From NCBI GenBank assembly GCA_026002975.1, contig BPGJ01000007.1, positions 105,777 to 169,776 of the forward strand: DNA of 64,000 nucleotides. Direction: 5' to 3'. Origin of the DNA: Acidimicrobiia bacterium. GTDB taxonomy: Bacteria; Actinomycetota; Acidimicrobiia; Spongiisociales; ZC4RG35. Below, one piece after another: positions 7,521 to 17,481 of this stretch. The translations under genes were made by a program, and so were the position numbers. The notes under the pieces were generated by a model, which saw nothing but the letters and a program-made list of their open reading frames with translations, did not search any database and was not told the origin of the DNA. How positions within the stretch are numbered: the first letter of the stretch is position 1; every line of letters begins with the position of its first letter.

Positions 7521-8519
7521 GGTGAGTTCCACCCCTCTGCCATCCTCCACCACCCGGCCGATCACGGTGGGTCGGTGGGGTGAGACCAGCTCGGCGACCC
7601 GGTCCAGGCCGGCGGGATCCACCACCAGACAGAAACCGATGCCCATGTTGAAGACGGACCACATGTCGTCCGGCCCGAGGCGACCCTCTACCCGGATCAG
7701 CTCGAAGATGGTGGGGGGATCCCAGGCCGAGGTGTCGATCACCGTGCCGAGTCCCTCGGGGAGGATCCGTCCGAGATTGGTGGGGATCCCACCACCGGTG
7801 ATGTGGGCTGCTCCCCGGACGTGTCCCGTCGCGCAGGCGGCGACCACCTCCGGCGAGTAGATCACCGAGGGGGAAAGGAGCAACTCCCCGAGGGTGGTTC
7901 CCTCCACCTGGCGGTCCAGGTCTGCCGAGTGGAACACCCTGCGCACCAGCGAGAAACCGTTGGACCGGAGGTTGGGTGAATGGAGACCCACCACGAGGTC
8001 GCCGGGCCGGATGCGTTCCCCGGTCACCTCGTTGCCCCTCTCGACGACTCCGAGGGCGGCTCCCGCCAGGTCGACCTGGTCGGGTTCCATCACTCCGGGA
8101 TGTTCGGCGGTCTCCCCACCCAGCAGCGGAGTGCCGGCCCGCCGGCAGGCCTCCGCCACCGACGCCAGGATGGCGGTGTCCCGGTCGGTGTCCAACCGAC
8201 CGACCGCCAGGTAGTCCACCAGGCCCAGCGGACGGGCACCCACTGCGGCGAGGTCGTCGACGCACATCGCCACCAGGTCGAATCCCACCCCGTCCCAACG
8301 TCCCAGCCTGCGGGCCAGCTCCAGTTTGGTGCCCACCCCGTCGGTGGTGAGCATCAGGACGGGTCGCCGCAGGTTGGGAGGCAGCTCCACTCCTGCGGCG
8401 AACCCTCCGAACCCGCCGACCACCCCGGGGCCCCAGGTCGCCTCCACCAGCGAGCGGATACGGTCGACATGTCGGGAGGCGGCTTCCAGGTCGACGCCGG
8501 CGTCCCGGTACGCGGTCAC
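7518..8519 (-). CDS. purM: Phosphoribosylformylglycinamidine cyclo-ligase (AIR synthetase)
   Basis: Closes the imidazole ring: FGAM plus ATP gives AIR. The 333 residues start at a GTG (VTAYRDAGVDLEAA) whose bases overlap the purF stop (GTGA, 8516-8519); the longer open frame upstream is inside purF. Motifs: LMLTTDGVGTKLELA, VAMCVDDLAAVGARPLGLVDY, GTPLLGGETAEHPGVM, LHSPNLRSNGFSLVR, and the C-terminal AAHITGGGIPTNLGRILP and MWSVFNMGIGFCLVV. Cytoplasmic. It is cotranscribed and translationally coupled with purF, the first enzyme of the pathway. Confidence 0.97.
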   Translation of the reverse strand: MTAYRDAGVDLEAASRHVDRIRSLVEATWGPGVVGGFGGFAAGVELPPNLRRPVLMLTTDGVGTKLELARRLGRWDGVGFDLVAMCVDDLAAVGARPLGLVDYLAVGRLDTDRDTAILASVAEACRRAGTPLLGGETAEHPGVMEPDQVDLAGAALGVVERGNEVTGERIRPGDLVVGLHSPNLRSNGFSLVRRVFHSADLDRQVEGTTLGELLLSPSVIYSPEVVAACATGHVRGAAHITGGGIPTNLGRILPEGLGTVIDTSAWDPPTIFELIRVEGRLGPDDMWSVFNMGIGFCLVVDPAGLDRVAELVSPHRPTVIGRVVEDGRGVELT

Positions 8520-9922
8520 CCGGTGTGCTCCAACGCCAGTTTGCCGACCGCCTCGGACACGTCGGTGGGATAGTCGCCCGACAGGCATGCGGTGCAGAAG
8601 CCGCCCGGTCCCACCGAGTCGAGCAGACCCTGGAGCGACAGGTAGCCGAGGGAGTCGACGCCCAGATACTCGACCATCTCGTCGACGTCCATGCGAGCTG
8701 CGAGGAGCTGGGAACGATCCGAGGTGTCCATCCCGTAGAAGCAGGGCCAGCGGTAGGGAGGTGACGACACCCGCAGGTGCACTTCGGAGGCCCCCGCCTC
8801 CCGCAGCATCCGGCAGAGTTGGCGGGTGGTGGAGCCCCTGACGATCGAGTCGTCTACCAGCACCACCCTCCGCCCGGAGAGGACCGCCGAGATCGGATTC
8901 AGTTTCAGGCGGATGCCCCTGTCCCTCAGTTCCTGGGTGGGTTCGATGAAGGTCCTCCCCACGTAGCGGTTCTTGACCAAGGCGTCGGCGTAGGCGATCC
9001 CCGACCGCTGCGCGTACCCCTGGGCAGCCGGGATCCCCGACTCCGGGACCGGAACCACGATGTCGGCATCGGCCGGATGCTCCTCGGCCAGCCGGAAACC
9101 CATCGCCCTCCGCGCCATCGCGACGTTGGTTCCGCCGAGGACGCTGTCGGGACGGGCGAAATAGACGAACTCGAACACGCACAGTCTGGGCTCGGCCGGC
9201 GGAAACGGTCGGACGCTCCTGAGACCCTGGGCGTCCACCACGACCATCTCACCCGGTTCCACCTCCCTCTGGAAGGTCGCTCCCACCAGGTCCAGGGCGG
9301 CGGTCTCCGAGGCCAGGACCCAGCCTCCGTCCAGGGAGCCGAGGACCAGCGGCCGGAAACCGTGGGGGTCTCTGACTCCGATCAGCCTGCCCTGGTCCAT
9401 CACGACGAGACTGAACGCGCCGCGGAAGGAGGGAAGGGCCTCCATCAGCGCCATCTCCAGACCCCGGTCGTCGGATCGCCGGTCGTCGAGCCGACGGGCG
9501 ATGGCCTCCACCATCAGGTCGGAGTCGCTGCCCGAGCCCTTGATGCCCAGCTCGGCGGCCAGCGACCCCGGGTTGGTCAGGTTCCCGTTGTGGCCCAGGG
9601 CGATGGAGATGTGACCGACCTGGCGATGGGCGGGCTGGGCGTTGCTCCAGGAGTTGGAACCGGTGGTCGAGTAGCGGGTGTGGCCGATCCCCAGGTGCCC
9701 GTCGAGAGCCGCCAGATCGGACTCGTCGAACACGTGGGACACCAGGCCCAGGTCCTTGACCAGGGTCAGGGTCTCGCCGTCCGAGGTGGCGATGCCGGCC
9801 GATTCCTGGCCCCTGTGCTGGAGCGCGAACAACCCGTAGTAGATGAGATGGGACACCGGCTTTCCGGGGGCGTAGATGCCGAAGACGCCGCAGGCTTCCC
9901 CGGGTTTCGGGCTGTCGGGCAC
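8516..9922 (-). CDS. purF: Amidophosphoribosyltransferase
   Basis: Committed step of purine synthesis: PRPP plus glutamine gives phosphoribosylamine. The 468 residues have a short propeptide (MPDSPKPGEA) before Cys11, the N-terminal nucleophile (ACGVFGIYAP), a glutaminase domain with LQHRGQESAGIA, GHTRYSTTGSN and LGHNGNLTN, and a PRPP site VVLVDDSIVRGSTT near residue 355. Cysteines in the C-terminal part (PCFYGMD, FCTACLSGDYP) fit the iron-sulfur-containing PurF type of Gram-positives. A GTG start at 9922 follows TATCCT by 6 nt, so it is probably leaderless. purM follows with a 4-base overlap. Confidence 0.97.
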   Translation of the reverse strand: MPDSPKPGEACGVFGIYAPGKPVSHLIYYGLFALQHRGQESAGIATSDGETLTLVKDLGLVSHVFDESDLAALDGHLGIGHTRYSTTGSNSWSNAQPAHRQVGHISIALGHNGNLTNPGSLAAELGIKGSGSDSDLMVEAIARRLDDRRSDDRGLEMALMEALPSFRGAFSLVVMDQGRLIGVRDPHGFRPLVLGSLDGGWVLASETAALDLVGATFQREVEPGEMVVVDAQGLRSVRPFPPAEPRLCVFEFVYFARPDSVLGGTNVAMARRAMGFRLAEEHPADADIVVPVPESGIPAAQGYAQRSGIAYADALVKNRYVGRTFIEPTQELRDRGIRLKLNPISAVLSGRRVVLVDDSIVRGSTTRQLCRMLREAGASEVHLRVSSPPYRWPCFYGMDTSDRSQLLAARMDVDEMVEYLGVDSLGYLSLQGLLDSVGPGGFCTACLSGDYPTDVSEAVGKLALEHTG

Positions 9923-9928
9923 GCCCCG

Positions 9929-9934
9929 AGGATA
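9929..9934 (-). promoter_or_regulatory. -10 box TATCCT for purF-purM
   Basis: TATCCT on the minus strand is 6 nt before the purF GTG, with no ribosome-binding site between. No PurR-like or riboswitch-like element is visible in the 34 nt separating purF from the next gene. Confidence 0.55.
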
Positions 9935-9956
9935 GACCGGGGGAGCGGTCTCCCGT

Positions 9957-10751
9957 TCAGCCGTCGAACCGGGGCCGTCGCTTCTCCCTCGCCGCGGCCA
10001 GCCCCTCGCGCGCCTCGGGGGTCCTGAAGCCGAGGAACTCGTAGGCGAGGGAGGCGTCGAAGGCCGGGAACGCCATACGGAGCCAGTGGTTGAGCGTCCG
10101 TTTGGTCCACTGGAGGGCGGACGGGTTTCCGTCGGCCAGCTGGAAGGCGATCTCCCGGGCGGTCGTCATGAGCTGGTCGTCGTCCACCACCATCGACACC
10201 AGGCCGATCCGCTCGGCCTCCTCGCCGTCGAGAGGCCGGTTGGTGAGCAGATGGAGCTTCGCCTTGGCGACTCCGCACAGCAGCGGCCACACCACCACCG
10301 AATGGTCGCCGGCCGCCACCCCGAGAGTGGTGTGACCGTCGACGATCCGGGCCGAACGAGCCGCGATCGAAATGTCGGCCAGCAGGGCCACCGCCAGACC
10401 GGCTCCCACGGCAGGTCCGTTGATCGCCGAAACGATCGGCTGGGGGCATTCGATCAGGTTGCGCACCAGGTCTCCCGCCTCCCTCAGGGCCCGCCTCCCC
10501 ACCTCGGGGTCGTCGATGATCGCCTCGACCATGGTGAAGTCGCCGCCGGCGGAGAAAGCCCGGCCCTCTCCCGTCACCAGCACCGCCCGAACCGTGTCGT
10601 CGTGGGCTACGTCCTCCCACACGTAGGTGATCTCCCTGTGCCCCTCGAGATCGAGGGCGTTGAGGCGCTCGGGACGGGAGATCACGATCTCCAACACCCC
10701 CGGGTGGGGACGCTCGAAACGAAGATGCCGGTAACGCTCCTGTTCGACCAT
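9957..10751 (-). CDS. Enoyl-CoA hydratase/isomerase family protein
   Basis: A 264-residue crotonase-fold enzyme. The start ATG at 10751 (MVEQERYRHLRFERPHPG) follows GGAGGAGGG. Motifs: ISRPERLNALDLEGHREI, GRAFSAGGDFTMVEA with the first oxyanion-hole region, and QPIVSAINGPAVGAGLAVALLADISIA with the second. The catalytic Glu pair of classical hydratases is not clear: the region after AGLAVALLADIS has DGHTTLGVAAGDHS, so a hydratase versus another crotonase activity cannot be decided. The C-terminal EFLGFRTPEAREGLAAAREKRRPRF is typical. It stands alone, divergent from the SDR gene. Confidence 0.87.
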   Translation of the reverse strand: MVEQERYRHLRFERPHPGVLEIVISRPERLNALDLEGHREITYVWEDVAHDDTVRAVLVTGEGRAFSAGGDFTMVEAIIDDPEVGRRALREAGDLVRNLIECPQPIVSAINGPAVGAGLAVALLADISIAARSARIVDGHTTLGVAAGDHSVVVWPLLCGVAKAKLHLLTNRPLDGEEAERIGLVSMVVDDDQLMTTAREIAFQLADGNPSALQWTKRTLNHWLRMAFPAFDASLAYEFLGFRTPEAREGLAAAREKRRPRFDG

Positions 10752-10834
10752 CTCATCCCTCCTCCGCCGCTCTGCGGCCCGGATCTGCTTGGCTTGGGCC
10801 GGTCGTCCCCGGATGGGGTGACGCTAACCAGGCC

Positions 10835-11560
10835 ATGGAAGGGATGCGTTTCAGAGATCGGGTCTGTCTGGTCACCGGCGGCGGGTCGGGTATCGGCGCG
10901 GCGGTGGTGGAGCGCCTCGCCTCGGAGGGCGGCCGGGTGGCCGTCTTGGACCTGGCGCCGGGCGATCGATCGGATCTGGCGTTGGAATGCGACGTCACCG
11001 ACGACGGGGCGGTCCGGGCCGCGGTTCGCCGGGTGATCGACGAGTTCCACCGGGTCGACGTGTTGGTGAGCGCCGCCGGGTGGGATCGGATCGTCCGGTT
11101 CGTGGACTCCGACCCCCAGCTCTGGGACCGGGTGTTGGCCGTCAACCTGAGGGGCGCGATCAGTGTCACCCACGCGGTGCTCCCTTCGATGTCGGCTCAC
11201 GGCCGGGGTTCGGTGGTGTTCGTGGCTTCCGACGCCGGGCGGGTCGGATCGTCGGGTGAGGCCGTCTACTCGGCGGCCAAGGGCGGTCTGATCGCTTTCG
11301 GCAAGGCGCTGGCCAGGGAGGTGGCTCGGGACGGGATCCGGGTCAACTCGGTGGCGCCGGGACCCACCGACACCCCCTTCCTGGACATATTCGGCGCCGA
11401 GTCGTCCAGGATCCTGGAGGCGATGATCCGGCAGACGCCCCTCCGGCGTCTCGCCACCCCGGCCGATGTGGCCGCCGCGGTGTGTTTCCTGGCTTCCGAC
11501 GAGGCGGCCCACATCACCGGCCAGACCCTGTCGGTGTCGGGTGGCCTGACGATGATCTGA
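10835..11560 (+). CDS. Short-chain dehydrogenase/reductase (SDR)
   Basis: A 241-residue NAD(P)-dependent oxidoreductase with a classical SDR layout: cofactor loop CLVTGGGSGIGAAVV, ECDVTDD, LVSAAGWD (NNAG-like position), the catalytic Ser in VVFVASDAG, YSAAKGG (catalytic Tyr and Lys), and the end TGQTLSVSGGLTMI. The sequence resembles 2-hydroxycyclohexane-carboxyl-CoA dehydrogenase and other alicyclic/aromatic degradation SDRs more than FabG, but this is a weak impression. Start at 10835; Met4 at 10844 is an alternative. The last 47 bp overlap the convergent monooxygenase gene. Confidence 0.85.
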   Translation: MEGMRFRDRVCLVTGGGSGIGAAVVERLASEGGRVAVLDLAPGDRSDLALECDVTDDGAVRAAVRRVIDEFHRVDVLVSAAGWDRIVRFVDSDPQLWDRVLAVNLRGAISVTHAVLPSMSAHGRGSVVFVASDAGRVGSSGEAVYSAAKGGLIAFGKALAREVARDGIRVNSVAPGPTDTPFLDIFGAESSRILEAMIRQTPLRRLATPADVAAAVCFLASDEAAHITGQTLSVSGGLTMI

Positions 11561-13418
11561 CCTGGGGGACCATGAAGCGGGAGAAGAAGTCCGACAGCTC
11601 CGCGTGGGCGTCGAGCGGCAACACGCCGGCCACGTATTGGTCGGGACGCACGACGATCAGCGCTCCCCACCTCCGGTCGATCCCCCTCACGTCGAAGATG
11701 TCGGGGCCGCGTACCAGGTCGGGACAGAACACCTTCTCGTAGTCGACCAGTCGGAGACGCCCTTTGATCGGGCGGAGGAGTGGCGGCATCTGGGGGATGG
11801 TCAAGGTCCTGTGGTGCTGCTGGAAGATGGCCCGGAGATCGATCACCGCATCGATGTCGTGCCCCGGCGGGGTGAACAGGCGGAGGGGACTGGTCGGGTC
11901 GTCGGCCAGGAAGGAACACAGGCGGGCAATGGCCCCGCCCGGGGCGCCGACGTCGCCGGCTGGGGCGAAGGCGAAGAGACGCCAGCGGCCGTCGGCTTCG
12001 ATCACGTGACCGAGGTGCATCGGTTTGGCGTCGGCCAGGCGGATCACCGGAGCGGAGTGGAACCGCATACCAACTACCAGACCCCGGGCCAGTTCTTGGT
12101 GGACGGGGCGCATCACCACCAACGACGGGTCGTATCTGGTCTCTACCCCCGCCGTGTAGCGGGCGTGTTTCTTGAAGTAACGCTCGAACTCCTCGGCCTT
12201 GGCCGGATCCCGGGCTCCTTCACTGAAGAGTCTCGCCATGTCTCGATCGAAGTCGATCAGTTCCTTCGCCTTGGCTCGCCTCTCTTCGGAGTAGGTGAGG
12301 AGGAGGGATGGGTCGGCCTGCCCTTTCAGCACCGAAGCCAGCTTCCACCCCAGGTTGAAGGCGTCGGCCATCGACACGTTCATTCCCTGGCCCGCCTTCG
12401 GGCTGTGGGTGTGGCAGGCGTCACCGGCGATGAACACGCGGGGTTCGCCCCTTTCCGAGTCGTCGAACCGGTCGCACAGCCTCTGGCCGATCTCGTAGGC
12501 GGACCACCAGGCCACCTGGCGGACCTCGAGGGTGTAGGGGTCGAGGATCTCTCTGGCCTTGGCGATCAGCGCCTCAGGAGACAGGTTGCGGTCGGAGGCC
12601 CGCTCTCCTTCGGCGAGCTCGTCCAGCTCCATGTACATCCGCACCATGAACCCGCCTTCCCGGGGGATGATGAGGAGGCTGCCCTTCTCGGCCGACCGGA
12701 TCGCCGACTTGAGACGGATGTCGGGAAAGTCGGTGACGGCGAGCACGTCCATCACCCCCCATAGCTGGCGGGCCCCTTCGCCCTTCATCGGGAAGGCGAG
12801 GAGCTTCCTCACCGTGCTGTGAGCCCCGTCGCATCCCACCAGGTAGCGGCACCGGACGCGTTCCTCGCTCCCGTCGTCGACCCGAACCAAGACGGCTTCC
12901 AACGGGTAGTCGTCGCCCTCGGTTCGCCTCAGGTCCCGCAGCTCCACGCCGTAATCGGGAACCAGGCGGCGGGGCGACTTACGCATCAGCTCCAGGAAGA
13001 AGTCGTGGACCCGTGCCTGGCTGAGGATCACGTGGGGCATCTCCGATAGGTCGTCTTCGACGTCCTGGATGCGATCGGCCCGGACGATGCCCACGCCGTC
13101 GGGTCCGGGTCGCCAGAAGGTGACCTCGTTGACGAAATACGCCTCCTTCATCACCTTGTCGGCGAAGCCGAAGGCTTGGAACATCTCCATCGAGCGGCAG
13201 GCGATCCCGTCGGCTTGACCGACCCGCAGGGGACCGGGCCGACGCTCGACGATACGGGTTCGGATCTCTCCGAAACGGGAGAGTTGGGCTGCCAGGGTCA
13301 ACCCGGTGGGGCCGGTGCCCACGATCAGCACGTCCACCGGGTCACGGACCTCTACGTCGGCTGCGGGTTCGGCGAGCTCCGGATCGCCAGGTCGGAAACC
13401 GTCGTGGTGGAACTGCAC
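11514..13418 (-). CDS. FAD-dependent aromatic-ring monooxygenase (phenol / 3-hydroxybenzoate hydroxylase type)
   Basis: A group A flavoprotein monooxygenase of 634 residues, hydroxylating a phenolic ring with NAD(P)H and O2. Motifs: VDVLIVGTGPTGLTLAAQL (FAD GxGxxG), YLVGCDGAHSTVRKLL (DG motif) and VFIAGDACHTHSPKAGQGMN (GD motif). The last roughly 170 residues form the thioredoxin-like tail seen in phenol 2-monooxygenase and MobA-type 3-hydroxybenzoate 4-hydroxylases. The GTG start at 13418 lies 4 nt after the pfkA stop and uses GGGGGACTGAGG just upstream, so it is cotranslated with pfkA, an unexpected partner. Substrate unknown. The 3' end overlaps the SDR gene. Confidence 0.87.
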   Translation of the reverse strand: MQFHHDGFRPGDPELAEPAADVEVRDPVDVLIVGTGPTGLTLAAQLSRFGEIRTRIVERRPGPLRVGQADGIACRSMEMFQAFGFADKVMKEAYFVNEVTFWRPGPDGVGIVRADRIQDVEDDLSEMPHVILSQARVHDFFLELMRKSPRRLVPDYGVELRDLRRTEGDDYPLEAVLVRVDDGSEERVRCRYLVGCDGAHSTVRKLLAFPMKGEGARQLWGVMDVLAVTDFPDIRLKSAIRSAEKGSLLIIPREGGFMVRMYMELDELAEGERASDRNLSPEALIAKAREILDPYTLEVRQVAWWSAYEIGQRLCDRFDDSERGEPRVFIAGDACHTHSPKAGQGMNVSMADAFNLGWKLASVLKGQADPSLLLTYSEERRAKAKELIDFDRDMARLFSEGARDPAKAEEFERYFKKHARYTAGVETRYDPSLVVMRPVHQELARGLVVGMRFHSAPVIRLADAKPMHLGHVIEADGRWRLFAFAPAGDVGAPGGAIARLCSFLADDPTSPLRLFTPPGHDIDAVIDLRAIFQQHHRTLTIPQMPPLLRPIKGRLRLVDYEKVFCPDLVRGPDIFDVRGIDRRWGALIVVRPDQYVAGVLPLDAHAELSDFFSRFMVPQVRSSSGHPTPTGSGR

Positions 13419-13422
13419 GTCC

Positions 13423-14547
13423 TCAGTCCCCCAGGCACACCCCGAGACGTCGAGCCGACTGGATCCACGGATGGTCGAGCGGCACCGTCTTGCGGCGGCC
13501 GGCCACCTCGGACAGGGGCACCGCCACCGGCCGCCCGTCACGCACGGCGATCATCACTCCGGTCTCTCCCCGCACCACCGCCTCGACCGCCGCTGTGCCG
13601 AGCTGGGTGGCGAGGAGACGATCCACCGCCGACGGGGTGCCTCCCCGCTGCACGTGTCCCAGGATCGTGACCCGCGACTCCAGACCGGTCCTCTCCTCCA
13701 GGGCGGCGGCGAGACGCTCGGTGGAGCGGCGCTCCGCCTCGTGGAGGGCGGCCAGCTCCTTTTCGAGCAGCTTCTCCTCTTCGGGATCGTCGCACCGGTC
13801 GATCAGCGCCTTCAGCTCGTCGTGACGTTTTCTGACCTGGGCCGACATCGCGCCCTCGGCCACCGCCACGATCGAGAAGTTCGATCCCGCCGCCTTCCGT
13901 TGGAGGATCGACCGGGCGACCGCGTCCTCCGAGTAGGGGATCTCGGGGAGGAGGATCACGTCGGCTCCGCCGGCCAGACCGGCTCCCAGGGTCAGCCATC
14001 CGGCGTTGTGGCCCATGATCTCCACCACCATGATCCGGTGATGGGAGTGGGCGGTGGAGTGCAGCCGATCCACGGCTTCGGTGGCGATGGAGAGGGCCGT
14101 GTCGAAGCCGAAGGTGGTGTCGGTCCCCCACACGTCGTTGTCGATCGTCTTGGGGAGTGCCACCACCGGGATCCCCACGTCGTGGAGGCGCAGGGCGTTC
14201 TTCATGGTGCCTCCCCCACCCATGCATATCAGGGCGGTCAGGTCGTGTTGCTCCACCACCCTGCACATCATCGGGCGCATGTCCACCTTGTCGCCGTTCC
14301 CGAGGTCGACTTTGTGGACCTTGATGCGGCTCGTGCCGAGGATGGTCCCGCCCTTGGTGAGGATCCCCGAGAGGGAGTCGCCGTCGAGTCGGACCGTCCG
14401 GTTCTGCATCAGGCCGGCGAATCCGTCCCGGAATCCGATCACGTGCATCCCGTAGGCCCGTTCGGCCGCCTTGCCCACTGCCCGGATGGCCGCGTTGAGC
14501 CCGGGTGAGTCGCCGCCGGCGGTCAGGATCCCGATGGTGCCGGTCAC
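13423..14547 (-). CDS. pfkA: 6-phosphofructokinase with unusual phosphoryl-donor motif
   Basis: Phosphorylates fructose 6-phosphate. The 374 residues include [44 protein letters not shown] (catalytic Asp), [21 protein letters not shown] and [16 protein letters not shown]. Donor specificity is normally read from a GGDGS or GGEDT-like loop. Here it is GGGGT at about residues 110-114, lacking the usual acidic residue, while the later position is Lys (PKTIDND), as in PPi-dependent and actinobacterial group enzymes. ATP or PPi use is therefore open. A Glu/Lys-rich insertion of about 35 residues (around residues 243-277) lengthens it. Probably leaderless (TAACCT 6 nt before GTG). Confidence 0.92.
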   Translation of the reverse strand: MTGTIGILTAGGDSPGLNAAIRAVGKAAERAYGMHVIGFRDGFAGLMQNRTVRLDGDSLSGILTKGGTILGTSRIKVHKVDLGNGDKVDMRPMMCRVVEQHDLTALICMGGGGTMKNALRLHDVGIPVVALPKTIDNDVWGTDTTFGFDTALSIATEAVDRLHSTAHSHHRIMVVEIMGHNAGWLTLGAGLAGGADVILLPEIPYSEDAVARSILQRKAAGSNFSIVAVAEGAMSAQVRKRHDELKALIDRCDDPEEEKLLEKELAALHEAERRSTERLAAALEERTGLESRVTILGHVQRGGTPSAVDRLLATQLGTAAVEAVVRGETGVMIAVRDGRPVAVPLSEVAGRRKTVPLDHPWIQSARRLGVCLGD

Positions 14548-14553
14548 GATCCC

Positions 14554-14559
14554 AGGTTA
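14554..14559 (-). promoter_or_regulatory. -10 box TAACCT for pfkA
   Basis: TAACCT on the minus strand, 6 nt before the pfkA GTG at 14547, inside the 20-nt gap after purL. It separates the pfkA-monooxygenase unit from the purine chain upstream. Confidence 0.5.
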
Positions 14560-14567
14560 GGGCCCGG

Positions 14568-16826
14568 TCAGGTGGCGTGGGAGGTCGCCATCCTCCGGGG
14601 GATGGCTCCTAGATGGGCAGCGCTCGCCTCCTCGAGGGGCACGGCCTCGCGTCGGTCGGGACCCTCCAGGAGGATCGAGTCTCCGCCGAAGGTTCCGAGG
14701 CGGCTGATCTCGACGCCCTGTCGGCGCGCCGCGTCGACCAGACGGTGGGAGTCCGCCGGGGAAACGACTGCCACGATCCGGTGGGGATCCTCGGAGAAGA
14801 GGGCCCTCCAGTCGGAGTAGGACAGGCCGACCCCGATGCGGGCAGCGATGCAGAGCTCCGCGACTGCGACCAGCAGGCCCCCGTCGGAGACGTCGTGGAG
14901 AGCGACCGGGATACCTTCGGCGACCAGTCGGCGGACCAACCCGAGGACCGAGTTGCCCCGGGTCGGGTTGGTGGATGCCGGTCTTCCCCCGACGTGCCCG
15001 AAGACCACCTGTTCGAAGGCCGAGCCGGCCAGGTTGGGCGTGGGGTCGGATCCGACGATCCACAACTCGTCGCCTTCCTCCACGTTCTCCCATCTGGGGA
15101 TCTGCTCCGGGAGGGGGTCTACGATTCCCAGCATCCCGACGACCGGCGTGGGGTGGATGCTCTTCCCCTCCGTCTCGTTGTAGAAGCTCACGTTGCCGCC
15201 CACCACCGGGACGCCCAACTGGGTGCAGGCCTCGGCGAGACCTTGCACGGTCTCCACGAACTGCCACATGACGTCGGGGTCCTCCGGGTTCCCGAAGTTG
15301 AGGTTGTCCACCACCGCCAGCGGTCGGGCCCCCAGCGTGGCCAGGTTGGCGGCCGCTTCCCACACCAGCCGGGCCGCTCCCCGCCGGGGATCCAGGTAGC
15401 ACACCCGCCCGTTGCCGTCGGTGGACACCACCAGACCCGCTCGGTCCACCCTCGTCAGGGAGGCGTCGGCGCCAGGTCCCACCACCGTGTCGAGGAACAA
15501 CATGTGGTCGTACTGTTCGTACACCCATCGGGCGGAGGCGACCGAAGGGTCGTCGAGCAACCTGAGGAGAGCATCCCCGAGCCGTGGGGGCCGGACCATC
15601 GACAGGGTGTTCGACCAGAGGTCCTCCATCCACTGGGGCTCCCCGTAGGGTCTCCGGTAGGCCGGAGCTCCATCGGTGAGGGACGCGGCGGGCAGGTCGA
15701 GCACCACCCGTCCATGGTGCCTGGCCACCACACGGTCCCCCGCCACGACTCGGCCCACCACCGAGGCGTCCACCTCCCAGCGCCGAGCCACCTCCAGCAC
15801 CTCTTCCACCCGTTCGGGGACGACGAAGGCGAGCATCCTCTCCTGCGACTCGGAGATGAGCAGCTCGGCCGGGTCCATCCCTTCCTCCCGGACGTGGATC
15901 CGGTCGAGGTCCAGTTCGACGCCCACCCCGGCTCTGGCCGCCGTCTCCGAAGCGGCGCAGGAGATGCCACCCGCGCCCAGGTCCTGGATGCCGACCACCA
16001 GGCCACGTTCGTACAGTTCGAGACACGCCTCGATCAGCTTCTTTCCTTGGAACGGGTCGCCCACCTGGACCGACGGCCGTTTCGATTCGGAGGTCGCGTC
16101 GAATCCCGCCGAAGCCAGGATGGAAGCCCCTCCGATCCCGTCGCGGCCGGTGGGTGCTCCCAGCAGCACCGCCACGTTCCCGGGGTTCCCGGCGGTGGCC
16201 CGCACCACCCGGTCGCGGGGTAGCAGACCTAGACACATGACGTTCACCAACGGGTTGGCGGAGTAGGTCTCGGCGAAGGCGGTTTCGCCGCCCACCGTGG
16301 GCACACCCACCGCGTTTCCGTACCAGGCGATTCCCGACACCACCCCCCCGAACAGATAGCGGCTGCGGTCGTGGTCGATGGGACCGAATCGGATCTGATC
16401 CCACAGTGCCACCGGCCGGGCGCCGACTGTGAGGATGTCCCGGATGATGCCCCCCACACCGGTCGCGGCCCCCTGGAAAGGCTCGACGAAGGAAGGATGG
16501 TTGTGGGATTCGATCCGGAGAGCCGCGCACCAGCCGTTTCCCAGGTCGACGACCCCGGCGTTCTCGCCGGGTCCCATCACCACCCAGGGGGCTTCCGTGG
16601 GGAGCCGGCCGAGGTGGACTCGGGAGGACTTGTAAGAGCAGTGCTCGGACCACATCACCGAGTAGACAGCCAGTTCGGCCGGGGTGGGTTCGCGCCCCAG
16701 CAGGTCGAGGATCGACCGGTACTCCTCGTCGGTGAGACCCAGCAGGCGATGGGCGGGTTCGGCCTCCGGCGGAGCCTCCTGGGCGACGATCGAGAGGGCG
16801 TCCTCTTCGGGAGGGAGCTCACGCAT
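14568..16826 (-). CDS. purL: Phosphoribosylformylglycinamidine synthase, large subunit
   Basis: ATP-dependent subunit of FGAM synthase. At 752 residues it is the small bacterial PurL, which needs separate PurS and PurQ, both encoded just upstream. The start [12 protein letters not shown] at 16826 lies within the last codons of purQ (8-base overlap). Motifs: [57 protein letters not shown] (quoted in part; residues about 85-112), [54 protein letters not shown] and [16 protein letters not shown]. It is the last gene of the seven-gene chain starting at 21430. Confidence 0.97.
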   Translation of the reverse strand: MRELPPEEDALSIVAQEAPPEAEPAHRLLGLTDEEYRSILDLLGREPTPAELAVYSVMWSEHCSYKSSRVHLGRLPTEAPWVVMGPGENAGVVDLGNGWCAALRIESHNHPSFVEPFQGAATGVGGIIRDILTVGARPVALWDQIRFGPIDHDRSRYLFGGVVSGIAWYGNAVGVPTVGGETAFAETYSANPLVNVMCLGLLPRDRVVRATAGNPGNVAVLLGAPTGRDGIGGASILASAGFDATSESKRPSVQVGDPFQGKKLIEACLELYERGLVVGIQDLGAGGISCAASETAARAGVGVELDLDRIHVREEGMDPAELLISESQERMLAFVVPERVEEVLEVARRWEVDASVVGRVVAGDRVVARHHGRVVLDLPAASLTDGAPAYRRPYGEPQWMEDLWSNTLSMVRPPRLGDALLRLLDDPSVASARWVYEQYDHMLFLDTVVGPGADASLTRVDRAGLVVSTDGNGRVCYLDPRRGAARLVWEAAANLATLGARPLAVVDNLNFGNPEDPDVMWQFVETVQGLAEACTQLGVPVVGGNVSFYNETEGKSIHPTPVVGMLGIVDPLPEQIPRWENVEEGDELWIVGSDPTPNLAGSAFEQVVFGHVGGRPASTNPTRGNSVLGLVRRLVAEGIPVALHDVSDGGLLVAVAELCIAARIGVGLSYSDWRALFSEDPHRIVAVVSPADSHRLVDAARRQGVEISRLGTFGGDSILLEGPDRREAVPLEEASAAHLGAIPRRMATSHAT

Positions 16827-17481
16827 GGACGGGCAGCCGCTCGAGGGCGGCGAGGTACGACTCGAGTAGCGGCACACCATCGGTGGAGCCGGTGAGGTGG
16901 TCGACGGCCCGCTCCGGGTGCGGCATGACACCCACGACGTTTCCCCGTCCGTCGGCCACCGCCGCGGCCCTTCCCTGCGAGCCGTTGGGGTCATCCCGGT
17001 AGCGGAGAACGACCCTCCCTTCCCCGGATGGGTCCACCCAGGCCCCCTCGTAGGAGTTGAGGGGGATGCGCAGCACCTGTCCTACTTGGAGGGTGGAGGT
17101 GAGGACCGTGTCCGTGTCCACCACCTCCACTTCGACGAACCGGCAGATGAAGCGGAGGTCCCGGTTGGCGATGTGGGCTCCGGGGAGGAGACCGGCTTCG
17201 CAAAGGACCTGCCACCCGTTGCAGATCCCCAAGACGGGCCGCCCCTCACCGGCCATCCGGCGGACCGCGGCCATGATCGGCGAGGTGGCGGCGATGGCTC
17301 CTGGCCGCAGGTAGTCGCCGTGGGCGAAACCTCCGGGGAGCACCACACCGGCGAAGCCCGACAGGTCGGCGTCCCGGTGCCACACCGCTTCGGCCTCCCC
17401 TCCCAACGCGCGGAGAGCCCGGATCACGTCCCGTTCGCAGTTGGTTCCTGGGAAAACCACCACCGCGGTGACCGGGCTCAC
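16819..17481 (-). CDS. purQ: Phosphoribosylformylglycinamidine synthase, glutaminase subunit
   Basis: Class I glutamine amidotransferase supplying ammonia to PurL. The 220 residues start at GTG 17481 ([18 protein letters not shown]), overlapping the purS stop as GTGA. Motifs: [19 protein letters not shown], the nucleophile elbow [19 protein letters not shown] with the catalytic Cys, and [12 protein letters not shown] with the catalytic His and Glu. The longer frame upstream to 18093 is not coding for this gene. It is coupled to purL by an 8-base overlap. Confidence 0.97.
   Translation of the reverse strand: MSPVTAVVVFPGTNCERDVIRALRALGGEAEAVWHRDADLSGFAGVVLPGGFAHGDYLRPGAIAATSPIMAAVRRMAGEGRPVLGICNGWQVLCEAGLLPGAHIANRDLRFICRFVEVEVVDTDTVLTSTLQVGQVLRIPLNSYEGAWVDPSGEGRVVLRYRDDPNGSQGRAAAVADGRGNVVGVMPHPERAVDHLTGSTDGVPLLESYLAALERLPVHA

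Noticed and set aside
7518..9182. A 554-residue PurM with an N-terminal extension
   Set aside because: The extension is purF in another frame; the GTGA overlap at 8516-8519 marks the start.
14557..16653. A 698-codon minus-strand frame within purL
   Set aside because: Gly/Arg-rich shadow in a second frame of purL, which has all its motifs intact.
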